Source of the DNA: Owenia fusiformis
Taxonomy: Eukaryota > Annelida > Polychaeta > Sabellida > Oweniidae
Assembly: GCA_903813345.2 (NCBI GenBank)
Contig: CAIIXF020000011.1
Coordinates: 18,955,754-19,019,753, forward strand
Direction: 5' to 3'
Length of the DNA stretch: 64,000 nt
The notes beneath the pieces were generated by a model, which was given only the letters and a program-made list of their open reading frames with translations, ran no database searches and was not told where the DNA came from. Shown piece after piece: positions 10,926 to 21,612 of this stretch. Both the position numbers and the translations under genes were made by a program. How positions within the stretch are numbered: the first letter of the stretch is position 1; each line of letters opens with the position of its first letter.

Positions 10926-11335
10926 TATACAACAGTTATGCACTTGGAGGTTTTGGATAAAATAACCATAACCCCGGCCTATATATTGGCCAAGGGATAA
11001 TCCCAATCTCCTGACTATAGGATATGTTTATCCCATACCAATCTTGGTCATCTGGTTCACATTGTTAAATCGTGGAAATATTTTAGAATATTCATGTCCA
11101 GTTTTGTTTTCTTGGCCGTGGGCGGATTTTCATGTTCTCTCAAATATTCCCATATTTATTTTCTCGAATTTTTTATTGATAAAGTGGATGCTCTTTCCCT
11201 TTTTTTAACTACAGACCCTGATTGTCTGTGTTTTCTCCATTGCCGTTTACAGTCATTCCGCGAACGTTACAAATTATGAACAAATATGCAAGCGGCGATT
11301 ATGACGTAGCGGGCAGATATACTATATCTGCCCGC
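10926..11335. repeat. Partial copies of palindromic families
   Basis: GTTATGCACTTGGAGGTTTTGGATA at about 10935 matches the end of the hairpin element at 14728-14883. TTTATCCCATACCAATCTTGG near 11028 matches the TTTATCCYATRCCAAG ends at 14880 and 15130. These are fragments of the elements that build the nest to the right. Confidence 0.5.
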
Positions 11336-11504
11336 TTGGAGCGGGACGTAAAGCTTTATCCCATGGTTGCAAGGAGGATATAGATCGAATATCACATGAT
11401 GATATATTTGATATGTGGATCAAGATATCATATTTTAGCAAACAATTTACAAACCATCGAATATCACTTTTAAACTATCGAATATCACATCTTAAATAGA
11501 GGAT

Positions 11505-11638
11505 ATCCAGTGATTTATGAGTGATATGATTTTTATCCACGAATGGATATGATATCTGCACGAGTGAGCGTAGCGAGAGAGTGCAGATATCAACATCCAT
11601 GAGTGGATTAAAATCATATCACGAGTAAATCATAGGAT
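11505..11638. repeat. Large hairpin 1 with GAGTGAGCGTAGCGAGAGA loop
   Basis: The left arm, ATCC..GTGATTTATGAGTGATATG..ATCTGCAC (11506-11561), pairs with 11581-11638. The loop is the low-complexity word GAGTGAGCGTAGCGAGAGA. The arms also contain the smaller near-palindrome ATCCACNNNTGGAT. Confidence 0.75.
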
Positions 11639-11931
11639 GTTCTTTATATTCCATAGTTAAAGTCATCATCAGAATCTTCGGGAATTAAGTGATTTAAAAC
11701 GAATTTTCCAAACGATACGGCGATATTGACACTTAGCCTCGTTTTGAGTCTGAAGTAGCAAAAATCCATAAACCATGGCATACGGCGCCGCATGTCATGG
11801 CTAAAACACCGTATGCTATGGTTAAGTGAAAATTTGCCAAAAATATCATATTTTACCACTGATTTCAAAATACCGTTTTTATTTTGACATGTTATCCTAT
11901 GGATATCATGCTAACTATGGAATAATATAGG

Positions 11932-12070
11932 AATATCCTATGGCTCTGAAAAAATATCACTTATATCCATGAGTGGATATTGATATCTTCGCGAGTGAGC
12001 ACAGCGAATGAGTGAAGATACTGATATCCATGAGTGGATATAAGTGATATTTTTGAAAAACTATAGGATT
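11932..12070. repeat. Large hairpin 2, related to hairpin 1
   Basis: AATATCCTATGG..AAAATATCACTTATATCC..ATCTTC pairs across the loop GAGTGAGCACAGCGAATGAGT. Loop and arm words are those of hairpin 1. CCATAGTTAA (11652) and TTAACTATGG-type words (11912) also pair, so the two hairpins sit in a larger nested palindrome. Confidence 0.75.
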
Positions 12071-12319
12071 GTCCGTTTATCCCATTGGAAATTATTATCC
12101 AGCGAACATTGAATAGTCAGATAAATTGCAATGGAAATTCCATTTCGTCTGACATTTTGATTGCGATAATTCAACGAACGTCATATACGTGACGTAACAG
12201 AGTGGTTTGTATTTAATGCGAACGCCGTAAAAACAAGATCCCAAAAAATAAAAATATATAATAAATATATAATTCAATTCAATTCAATTCAATTTATTTC
12301 ATAATTCTTATATAATATA

Positions 12320-12687
12320 CGAGGGTTGTCCCATAAGTCTTGAAATTTTTATTCTAATTCAAAAAGATTTTGATGAATTTGGCTGAAAATTGGTATATAT
12401 CAAGATCAATCAATTATCTTCAACATGTGATAGTTGAGCTGATCCAGGGGTTCCCAAATCCTTAATTTTTACGTCATATTTGTATTTTTATCCTGTTTTC
12501 TGCCCCGGGTACCCCCAACATTCCATTTTTAATCATCTGTAACATTACCAAATGATCTTATTATGCTATGAAACTTACAGAGATAGTAGAAATATATCTA
12601 CGTTAGAAAATGTGAAATTTTTATCATTGTATCTCAAATATTCTATGAATAAGAATAAAAATTTCAAGACTTATGGGACAACCCTCG
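12320..12687. mobile_element. Mariner-type MITE inside the LINE (368 bp)
   Basis: TA flanks both ends (12318-12319 and 12688-12689). The terminal inverted repeats are about 35 bp and begin CGAGGGTTGTCCCATAAGT. The GTTGTCCCATAAGT core is typical of mariner ends. The interior has no transposase. It inserted after the LINE landed, so it dates the LINE as older. Confidence 0.88.
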
Positions 12688-12919
12688 TACACTATAAAAA
12701 CAAGCCGCTAGACACCCTAGTGGGTATATGTTGCGGTCTAACAGAAATCATTAAAATGACATCTAGACTACATATAAAAGAAAATACTTATATTATGTTA
12801 CATGTAGGTATATAAAAATGGTATTAAATTAATCTAAGGATGTACAATGTAAAAATGTTACAAAAATCAGGTATCAGTATAAAACCAACAGTATAGTATG
12901 ATATTGGTATTATACATTA

Positions 12920-14490
12920 TCGATAGATGAGTAGTTTTTTATATGAAGATTTGAAAATATTTAGAGTGGAGCATTTTTTAATATCATGGGGTAGAGCATT
13001 CCAAAGATTAGGACCTAGATAGCGAAGGGAAAGTTTAGAGCATTTAGGGATATGAAAATAATGCAATTGTCTTGTGTAATGATGATGAATATTAATGTTG
13101 ATATCAAACAAGTCTTGAAATAGATTTTTTGGAAGACTGGGGTGCTTATTAAAGATTTTGTACATGAACTGACCAGTACAATATCTGTTGACATGAAAAA
13201 TATTTAATATGTTAAGATCTTTAAATAAGGGAGCGGAGTGAGAAAGTCTATCCTTATTTAAAGCTAGCCTTAAGAATTGTTTCTGCAGTTTATGTAGACG
13301 ATCATAAAATGATTTAAATGTGTTACCCCAGATTATGTTGCAATAATTTAATTAAGAGTGTATCAATGAGTAGTAAATTGTTTTGAAACTGTCTATTTGA
13401 AGTAGATGTTTAATGTGATAAAGAGAACCAATGACGCGAGAAATCTTTGTTTCAATAGATTTTATGTGCTCTTTAAATTTCAAGTTTTTATCAATAATAA
13501 TTCCAAGAAAGTCAATTTTATCCCGGAAATTTATGTTCTCATTGCGTATTTTGAGATTCAGATTTGTTTGATTTTTTGGGGTCCAAATAGAATAGCATTG
13601 GTTTTGCCAATATTAAGTAAAAGTTTGTTTGCTTTTATCCAGTCATCTATTGAATTCAAGTTTGCATTAGTTCTAGTCATAAGTTCATTTAAATCATAAT
13701 CACTATCAAGAAGATTGGTGTCATCAGCAAACATAATAAATTTTAGATTAGGGTCAACAAAAGGCAGATCATTTATGTAAAGAATAAATAATAGTGGTCC
13801 AAGTACCGAGCCCTGCGGAACACCACAGTTTAGAGATGATTGTTTAGATTCATAATTGTTAATGGTGACATATTGTTTGCGGTCTTTTAAATAACTTTCA
13901 AACCAGGACTTAGCTATTCCTCTGATGCCATAATATTCAAGTTTTTGTATCAAAATGTCATGATTAATTGTGTCAAAGGCCTTGGAAAAATCTAATGTTA
14001 TGCCAATGCTCGTTTTCCCCAAATCAGTTGATTTTCGAATTTGTTCAATGAAATATAAAATGGCCATGTAGGTAGAGTTGAATTTCTGAAATCCAAATTG
14101 ATAAGTAAAAAATAATTTCAAAACGTTCTAAAAAACCAGTGAGTTTGGCGTGCATGAGCTTTTCTAACAATTTAGAAAATACCGATAAAACTGAAATTGG
14201 TCTTTAGTTCGAAGGATTTGTAGTGACTCCTTTTTTAAATACAGGTGTTACTTTGGCCAATTTGAGGGCGTCTGGGAAAATACCAGATTTAAAAGATAAG
14301 TTAAATATATACAAGAGTGGATCAATTAAAAACTGTCTTACAGACTTAATAAGTGATGGTAGAATCCCATCAGGTCCAGGCGAGGAAGATTTTAGAAGAC
14401 ATATTTCTAATTCAAGCTCAGTTTTTGAGGTCTTTTTGAGATACATAGATGATTGAACTTTTTGAGCTCTTGCTAGGTATTCATAAACAA
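12920..14490 (-). pseudogene. Broken LINE reverse transcriptase
   Basis: The fragments read in order. 14446-14204 has SSSPGPDGILPSLIKS and LAKVTPVFKKG (RT motifs 0-1). 14121-13558 has DFSKAFDTINHDIL, GVPQGSVLGPLLFILYINDL and the catalytic FADDTNLL. 13165-12917 has the C-terminal LRYLGPNLWNALPHDIKKCS. A TAA replaces the expected codon after TNPSN (about 14205), the frame shifts near 14120, and another stop lies near 13350. The enzyme would copy LINE RNA at a nicked target site; this copy cannot. Confidence 0.88.
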
Positions 14491-14727
14491 TCGTTTTGCT
14501 GAATTAATAAAAAAAATTGAAAAAATCAAAACCATCGAATATCACTTTTGAAACCATCGAATATCACTTTTGAAACCATCGAATATCACCTTTCAAAGAG
14601 TGATATTCGATGGTTTCAAAAGTGATATTCGATGATTTGGGAATTGTTTGCTAAAATATGATATCTTCATCCACGTATCAATTATATCTTCACGTGATAT
14701 TCGATCTATATCCTTGTAACCATGGGA

Positions 14728-14883
14728 TAAATAAGGGTTATGTACTGGGAGGTTTTGGATATGGGGTTTTTCCAGAGGGAGATATGCATATCTACCTGAG
14801 GGACCGTAGGGACAGAAAGTAGATGTGCATATCTCACGAGGGATGAACCCAATATCCAAACCGACCGTACATAACTGCTTTAT
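14728..14883. mobile_element. Small hairpin MITE (about 155 bp)
   Basis: GTTATGTACTGGGAGGTTTTGGATATGGG on the left is matched in inverted orientation by CCCAATATCCAAACCGACCGTACATAAC on the right. An inner pair, GAGATATGCATATC and GATGTGCATATCTC, lies between. It is noncoding. Confidence 0.65.
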
Positions 14884-15134
14884 CCTATACCAAGTAGAGT
14901 TTTCAGTAGTACAAGGTGTAAAAAATAAACAAATCATTCATATGCAAAGTCATTTTATTGCATTTCCACTTTTTTGGATGCGGGAAGATACGCCCCGAAG
15001 CGGGAAGATATGCACCGAAGCGGGAGATATGACGGGAGATATGAAGGTTCTTGATATGGAAACCTCAAAATCAGGATACGGGATACATCTTACCAACTTA
15101 TCTCCCTAAAACCCTACTTGGCATAGGATAAATC
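14878..15134. mobile_element. Short element with TTTATCCTATACCAAG ends
   Basis: TTTATCCTATACCAAGTAGAG at 14878 is mirrored by CTACTTGGCATAGGATAAA ending near 15134. The interior repeats CCGAAGCGGGAAGATA. It is one more member of the palindromic families that fill 10.9-15.1 kb. Confidence 0.6.
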
Positions 15135-15239
15135 AAGATAATTTCTACTCGCATCTAGTCTATTCCACATGTTTGGGAAAAGTGTACAGGAAAATCTCCA
15201 TTTTCAATTGATGTATGATCAACCCTCATAGGGGTCAAT

Positions 15240-16406
15240 CCAGTTGTCCGAAACCCAGTTGTCCGAAACTCAATTCTCCGAAACCCAGTTGTCCGAAACC
15301 AAGTTCTCCGAAAATTAGGGGATCTTATCAAAAAATACAATTTCTTAAAACGAATCTTGTCGCAACCTCTGCGAATCACGACAGCATAACATTTGAATCA
15401 CATTCACATCATTGCAAAACTAGGCTAAATATGCTAAGTCAAGACGTTAATTAGCCCACGAAAGTTCATGGGTAACTTGAGAACTACAAAATACAACCAA
15501 ATACTTTTCGAACGTACAATAGCAATATTTCTCACCCAACGTCTTCATAGTTTTAGGAACGTATTTTAAACGCATGATAGCCAAATATATCAAGATACTA
15601 TATCTGCCTAAATGAAATTATCTAGTGTTGACAAAGTTTTGAAATATATTTTATCCAGATCCATCAGAAATTAACTTATCCAATACATTTGTTCATAAGA
15701 ATTCTTTAATTCTACCTCGTTCCCAATACGTCCTCAGACAGACAAGAAATTGAAGTCACACCCGTTTGTTTGCGTGGCATATTTATACGTATACTCACTT
15801 TCTATGATTATTGTCAAACAAATACATTTCAGGAGAAGAACATAAAAAACAAATGCCTGAAACGAATGCCGAAACATAAATCCCAAGTGATTAAGTTTAG
15901 AATGTTTTATTCTTTTACGATTTGATAAGAGACTGAGACTAAGAAATTAAATGCGACGAAATATTTTGACAACGTAATTTGTATACTGTTTTATTCTTAA
16001 AGTTCTATGCGATTACTTATTTTATCTGTTTCAAAATGTTTCATTTTATTTTGCCTATATAAAAGAGATTAAAGAAGATAAGATAAACTGTTCCGTAATA
16101 TATATTATGTTTTAATAACCTTTTTTAGAATCACAATGTAAAATAAATCTCCTGTTCCTGCCATTCTGGTAACGCCATGCAATGGATGCAATTCAAAGTG
16201 AGAGAGAGATCTATGAATATCAGAATGCGTCCATGCCATTAATTTGGCCAAATACATGGCATGAAACTGACGTAAGCTTAAGTAAGCTACGCCCCCCCCC
16301 CCCTTTCTCTGGTAAATTATGACTTTATTTTTCGGAGTAATGGGTTTCGGACAACTGGGATTCGGGGAATTAAGTTTCGGACAACTGGGTTTCGGACAAC
16401 TGGGGT
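15240..16406. mobile_element. MITE with tandem-repeat ends, CAGTTGTCCGAAACC
   Basis: The left end carries five tandem units of about 15-17 bp (CCAGTTGTCCGAAAC), and the right end carries the inverted version. A possible 6-bp duplication, GTCAAT, stands at 15234-15239 and 16407-16412. The interior is AT-rich with no coding frame. The superfamily is not recognised. At 1.17 kb and without genes there is no reason to call it a Polinton. Confidence 0.75.
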
Positions 16407-16775
16407 GTCAATATATACGAATCGAATGTATTCTCGTGTGCATTACAATATCCCCATTGAAACATTTTTGGTCTGCAATGGACGTATAATGAATTAGAAT
16501 ATGAGGCCGTGTTATCATTCTAATGTAAAGTCATGCTATTTACTGTGGTATTGGGTTGCAAGTTAATATCAGATTCAATGCAAATTAATCATCTAATATC
16601 AGATGCGCGATCAGTCCAATAATCTAATTTCAGGTCATCAGTTCGATATCTAGCACTTGTTCTAACGACACGGTATTACTAAACTATCATATTATAAATA
16701 CACACACATATAAAACAATCAAACTGGTACACGATATAAGCACGACTGCTCTTTCAATTGAGTATAAATGTTGAT

Positions 16776-17005
16776 AAACTTACCCGGAAGCCAAGACATA
16801 CACGTTTAGACGATGCTATTTTCAGTTCAGTGTAAGAGTAAATGCCCGGATATCGAGGCTTTTTCGTGTAAAGTTTTAACCAAGCATCTAAAATCGGCTT
16901 ATATTGCGTGTAGAATTTATCGATATCAGGGCCGCTACATGCCAGTGAATCTAATATAGTTTCATATTTATGTTTCAGTTTCAATATTCCTGATTTAAAG
17001 TGCAT
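16776..17005 (-). CDS. Possible first exon, unrecognised protein
   Basis: From the ATG at 17005 the minus strand stays open for 76 codons (MHFKSGILKLKHKYETIL... to ...KRVCLGFR) and then meets a strong 5' splice site, CCGG|GTAAGT, at about 16775. The composition is protein-like, rich in K, Y and L with several cysteines, but I recognise no domain. The frame is also open upstream of the ATG. Its 5' part and upstream flank are duplicated at 8975-9240, where the frame has decayed. No following exon was found; the next 1.2 kb downstream is the MITE at 15240-16406. Confidence 0.4.
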
Positions 17006-17216
17006 CGACACTAAAAGTGTACAGTGCCCATTATATGTATATGTGGGAAAATATATGTAAGTTAGTTATACATTTGTATTATGAAATATGACTGGAGTTA
17101 ATTATTGATCTTTATCTATGTATTAACCTATAAATGAGTCAATAATAAGGAAATCTTACCTTACATGACCATTATTTACATTGCTTATGTAACAAACCTG
17201 ATAATAGTGATGTGTG
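16974..17216. repeat. Duplicated block shared with 8975-9240, copy 2
   Basis: See the block at 8975-9240. It covers the start of the possible exon at 16776-17005 and about 200 bp upstream of it, so it may be a duplicated promoter and 5' end rather than a transposon. Confidence 0.75.
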
Positions 17217-17394
17217 AATAGGACATTGTATATGCTGATTTTATATATCTTGATTTGATTATGGCATTTAACAGTACAATGGAGATGACCAATCTGGAAG
17301 GTTTCCAGGTCGAACAGAATCAACATTCTTTGTCATTTTAATTGCCAGGATATCTTGAAGGTCTGGTTTGATATTAAAGGCTATAAACAGGCAT

Positions 17395-17535
17395 TTTGCC
17401 AAAGGTGGTTCAGATTTTAAAAATTCCAAGGGGGGGTTCAAATCTGCCTAAAATTTACCATAAAAAATAGAGACCATAACAGTATGTCACCACTTTTTGG
17501 TGGTGACATAAAAACTGCCATATGATGGTTGAAAT
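17395..17535. repeat. Fragments of two dispersed families
   Basis: GCCAAAGGTGGTTCAGATTT..CCAAGGGGGGGTTC is a diverged GCCCGTAGCCAGG-family piece. The next block, GTATGTCACCACTTTTTGGTGGTGACATAA, is the 3' end of the family found at 25.7, 43.2, 47.2 and 50.5 kb. Confidence 0.5.
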
Positions 17536-17644
17536 CAGTGGGGAGGGATGTCACAGTTCGATGTCATAAATATGTATGTACATTGTGACATTCTTTTTGG
17601 GATAAAAGAAATCATGTTATTTGCTGTCATGAGATGTATTTTTT

Positions 17645-17870
17645 TGATGTAGTTACAAGTACCAGTATATCAAACTATTTGTAGTTACAAGTATATCGAT
17701 CAATGAAGTTACAAGTACATGTATATCAATTTCAAACAATAACAGATGTATCAAACTATATATGCAATTACAAGTTTATGTATTAAACTTTATGAAAGTA
17801 TACTAAACTATATGTGGTCTTTATTAGAATAATAAACTATATGTTGTTAAAGTTACAAGTATATCAAAAC
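17645..17870. repeat. Degenerate tandem repeat, GTTACAAGTATATCAAACTA
   Basis: About six decayed copies of a unit near GTAGTTACAAGTATATCAAA. One stray copy lies at about 20208-20235. Confidence 0.6.
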
Positions 17871-17932
17871 TGTCTCTGCCTGTCTGCGCTGTAAGTGTCC
17901 ATTCCATGTTTTAATATTATACCAACTGAATT

Positions 17933-18160
17933 TAGACGTTTCTGATAAATCCTGCCATCTTTTGATCCATCGGAGAGATCATTATATATTGGCTAAATTG
18001 ATAATGTCATAGGTTGTAGGTAGCAACCTGTCCATGCAAAAAAAGGATTAACTTATTAATAATTTCGAAATAGTACAACATATGACATCATCAATCTAGC
18101 CAATATATCATAGTTTCACTGATGGATCAAAAGATGGCAGGATAGATCAGAAAACATCTA
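17933..18160. mobile_element. Palindromic MITE (about 228 bp)
   Basis: TAGACGTTTCTGATAAATCC..CCATCTTTTGATCCATC at the left is inverted at the right (GATGGATCAAAAGATGGC..AGAAAACATCTA). The pairing continues inward through TATATTGGCTA. It has no coding capacity. Confidence 0.75.
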
Positions 18161-18215
18161 TTGATTATAGGTATTTTTGTCGAAGTAACAAAACTATTAG
18201 ATGATAATTATATAA

Positions 18216-19498
18216 AGCTACGTTCACACCAATGGCGCTTTGATGGCGCTTTAAAGCGGCTTGTAAAGCGGCGCCAAAGCGTAACAAAGCTTGATTAAAG
18301 CGTCGGGGTCGTAATAGGTCGTAGAAAAGCTTGGAGTAAAGCGGGATATTCGGCAAGAGCGCTAAAAAAATTTAAACTGTTTAAGCATTCGCACCAATAC
18401 AAGCCGCTTTGAAGGCGCTTTAAAGCGGCTTGTAAAGCGGTGCCAAAGCGTAAGAAAGCTTGATTAAAGCGTCAGGGTCGCAATAGGTCGTAGAAAAGTT
18501 CGGAGTAAAGCGGGATATTCGGCAAGAGCGCCAAAAATTTTTAAACTGTTTAAAAATTTTGGGCGCTCTGTTGCGTATTGATTAAAGCGCCGAGAGCGTA
18601 TCAAAGCTTAACAAACCGTAACAAAGCTCAGCAAAGCTTGACCCAAAGCGTAGGAAAGCTTAACAGAGCTTGGTTCAAAGCGGGGACCCCAGTCTCTTCA
18701 CGGTCTGTTACCACTTTACACTCTTCGTTAAAATGTCTCAAGATTTGCTACGATCTGGCATGAAGATCTGACACGAGGTCAGACGCTTTCATCATTATCT
18801 GACACTCTTTGTTACGCTTTCATGAAGGACTCTCAAGCTTTCCAACGAATTGAGACGCTTTAATCAAGAATTGAAACGCTTTGTTAGGCTTTGTTACGCT
18901 TGACAAGCTACTGCATCTTTATATAGTCATTGGATCAAAAGCGGCATGAAATCGGCGATCTCGACATTTTCCAATACTTGACAGAGCTTAACAGAGCGTA
19001 ACAATGCACAACAGAGCTGGCAATCGTATCAGAGCCTGATTTAAAGCGTCATAATTGCATCAAAACATAATAATGCTCATCAAAGCTTATCAAAGCGTGA
19101 TTTCAAACGTAACAAAGCCTGTTCAAAGCGTGAGGAACCTATCAGAGCTATGTTAAGCTTTCCTACGCTCTGGGTCAAGCTTTTCTGAGCTTTGTTACGG
19201 TTTGTTCAGCTTTGATATGCTCTCGGCGCTTTAATCAATTCGTAACAGAGCGCCCAAAATTTTTAAACAGTTTAAAAATTTTTGGCGCTCTTGCCGAATA
19301 TCCCGCTTTACTCAGAGCTTTGCTAAGACCTATAACGACCCCGCCGCTTTAATCAAGCTTTGTTACGCTTTGGTGCCGCTTTACAAGCCGCTTTAAAGCG
19401 CCATCGAAGCGCCGTTGATATGAAGAAAAATGACAAAAATGACGGCGCTTTGTTCGCTGATTTAAAGCGTGGCATTCGCCGTTGGTGTGAACGTAGCT
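18216..19498. mobile_element. Harbinger-like element made of AAAGC/GCTTT words (1283 bp)
   Basis: TAA flanks both ends (18213-18215 and 19499-19501), as expected of PIF/Harbinger (TWA). The terminal inverted repeats read AGCTACGTTCACACCAAYGGCG. Inside, the sequence is a patchwork of AAAGCGTAACAAAGC and its complement, with a second inverted pair (AATTTTTAAACTGTTTAA) around the middle. The long arms (about 18216-18560 and 19255-19498) pair. No transposase is present. Confidence 0.82.
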
Positions 19499-19501
19499 TA
19501 A

Positions 19502-20357
19502 TAGATGTCACTTACATTCTTCACAGAGTGTCCGAGTGAGTGCCCCGTCATCACGATACCATATGTCTTTATATTCTATCACTGTCGCTCTGGAAACACA
19601 ACAAACAATAATGTTCAAATATTTACTCAGATGGTTTTTATTCATTTTTATATGAGTTATTCCACTGGACTCAATGGGATTTTGCCCATCTTTTTTTATT
19701 AATTTATTCATTTGTACAAAGAATACAATACAATAATACATGTGTACGTGGCTGTGCTTTGAGCATTTTAAACCATGTTCTACAATTACAATATACAATG
19801 TATTCAATCAATAATATTGATTAAAATAAATGAGATACAAGAAGATAAAAGTTGTTTTGTGGAGGATTTCAGACAGGATTCTGCCCATGATTTCTAACAG
19901 AATCAAATGAGACTCAATTTGGACTTTTGGTTCATTGGTCTGGCTTTAAACATTCTGTTTCCCTACCCCTGGATTATCTATACTGGTGGTGAATGAAAGA
20001 ATAAGGGCATGTTTGTCATGATGTCCCTTAATTCAGGACCTCTCCACGGAGTGTTACCCTGGGCTTCCTTTTTGGTACCATCATAACTTAAGATTCTGAG
20101 AAAACCATTGTCTACTTTTTGATGTCAACAATGACCCTCAGTCTAATATTACCCTGAGATACAATGTATCAGTATTGTATGCAGGATGGATCAAAGAATT
20201 CATTATCACAAGTATATCAAACTATATATGAATGTAGTTTTAAGTGTGGTATTCAGATGCACTAAAACTATTGCATCATATGATAAATAAATGAAAATGT
20301 CAGACATTATTAATTATCAAAGTATGTACAAACATATTTTATCCTACAAAGATTGGG
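19502..20357. other. Unannotated sequence
   Basis: AT-rich. No exon or element ends are recognised apart from the stray GTATATCAAACTATAT unit near 20210. Confidence 0.5.
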
Positions 20358-20359
20358 TA

Positions 20360-21056
20360 TCGATATGGCGAACTTTTTGAACACACGTTTCTCTTAAACC
20401 AGTCATCAAAATTTTTTGAAAATCTTACAAATTGTCAATTGAATGGCCATCTTTTGAATGGTAACAATATAATTTGAAATAGATATACATACTTTCATCT
20501 ATATTGTTTTAAAAAGCACATCAAACACTTGTTTTGTTCTTGGTATCATGTTTCCAGAGTGAAATGAAACATCTTTCCGAACCTCATTGGAACAAAACGA
20601 CATAAACACAACATGTTTAGGTCTCTCCATATTGTAATTGTACAAAGGAAATTTTGGTTCATTTTAAAAAAGTATCTTGTTAATGAAATAAAAGTTGTTT
20701 TTTTGATTTTTATCTATTTTGGGGGGATTTTGTTTTAATTTTTTGAATACTTTTTTAAAATGAACCAAAAATTCCTTTGTATAACTTTAATATTGAGAGG
20801 TCCAAAAACATGTTGTACATGGTATTTTGTTCCAACAAGGTTCGGAAAGACATTTTATTTCATTCTCAAGAATTGGTAGAAAGGAGCAAAAACAATTGCA
20901 CTAAAAAAACAAAAAATGTTAACAAAAACAGTTATATCTTCGCATTAAATTGTTGTTAATCAGTCAACATTACATAAAATACCATGTTTTTTTACAGAAT
21001 GTTTTCAATGATTGGTTTAAGAGAAAAACATTGTTGAATTCAGTTCTCCATATCGA
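20360..21056. mobile_element. Full-length foldback element (697 bp)
   Basis: Almost the whole element is an imperfect palindrome. The ends TCGATATGGMGAAC are flanked by TA. Inner matches include TCTTAAACCARTCAT, GGAACAAAAC/GTTTTGTTCC, AACATGTTT and the strong pair AAATGAACCAAAA/TTTTGGTTCATTT. The loop is a T/G-rich stretch near 20700-20745. The TA duplication suggests Tc1/mariner-type mobilisation. Confidence 0.75.
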
Positions 21057-21396
21057 TACCTATCCTTTTGAATCTTTTTAATAACGAGAAACATATATAC
21101 AAGGATTGAATTCCAGCATCCAGGCCGCTTCATGGAAATTATATTTCCTTCTTATAAAGATGGCAGCATAGTCTATATCTACAATTTAGTATAAATGCAG
21201 AACAGATAGAAAAATGTAATATATGATGACAAAGAATTTAACTTCTGTTAGATCGAGATTATGATATTTTTATTTAGACTGCATTTTTATTATCAAATTT
21301 TAAACAGTGCCACTTATGTTAAAGATGTTGATGAATTGATTGTATGACAAAATAATAATTTAACAGTCTTTAGAGTAGATAGTCTTGCTTCAAGAC

Positions 21397-21612
21397 TGTG
21401 GACCTCAGGCACCTAGCCAGGGGGGGGGGGTTCGATGGGTTCAAGCCGTGCCAAACATTCTTTCAAAAAAATCATGCAGTTTTTCATCATTCTGAACACT
21501 TTTTAAGTGATTTTGGCCATTTTTGGACCCAAATTGTCAAAGGTGAACCCTCTGGAATTTTTCAAAAAGTGAACCCCCCTTTACAAATCCTGGCTATGGG
21601 CCCGGGACCTGT
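21397..21612. mobile_element. GCCCGTAGCCAGG family, copy with both ends
   Basis: The left end, CACCTAGCCAGGGGGG, and the right end, CCCCCCTTTACAAATCCTGGCTATGGGCCC, are inverted. Here the family shows paired ends, so it is a small inverted-repeat element rather than a SINE. Confidence 0.65.

Larger units (their letters stand above)
12271..14500 (-). mobile_element. 5'-truncated CR1/Jockey-type LINE
   Basis: On the minus strand the element holds most of a reverse transcriptase, its C-terminal region, a 3' UTR and a (TTGAA)n tail (plus-strand AATTC repeats at 12271-12292). The endonuclease half is missing: the 5' end stops near 14500, at the inverted-repeat sequence. A simple pentamer tail and the RT plus C-terminal pattern without RNase H fit the CR1/L2/Daphne part of the Jockey superfamily. 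It is dead: truncated, broken in frame, and its 3' UTR is interrupted by a MITE at 12320-12687. Confidence 0.85.
11338..14726. mobile_element. Inverted-repeat element interrupted by a LINE
   Basis: The left arm (11338-11495) starts TTTATCCCATGGTTGCAAGG and runs through ATAGATCGAATATCAC and AATATGATATC-type words to AACCATCGAATATCACTTTT. The right arm (about 14510-14726) is its reverse complement with about 90% agreement by eye. Between them lie two large hairpins and the LINE at 12271-14500. The simplest reading is a palindromic DNA element into which the LINE inserted. The outer target duplication is unresolved. Confidence 0.6.

Noticed and set aside
14593-14937. 114-codon minus-strand frame
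   Set aside because: Covers hairpin elements and an inverted-repeat arm; not a gene.
15240-16406. Short Polinton-derived element because of a 6-bp duplication
   Set aside because: Only 1.17 kb, no coding genes, ends made of tandem 15-mers and starting with CC; nothing supports that family.
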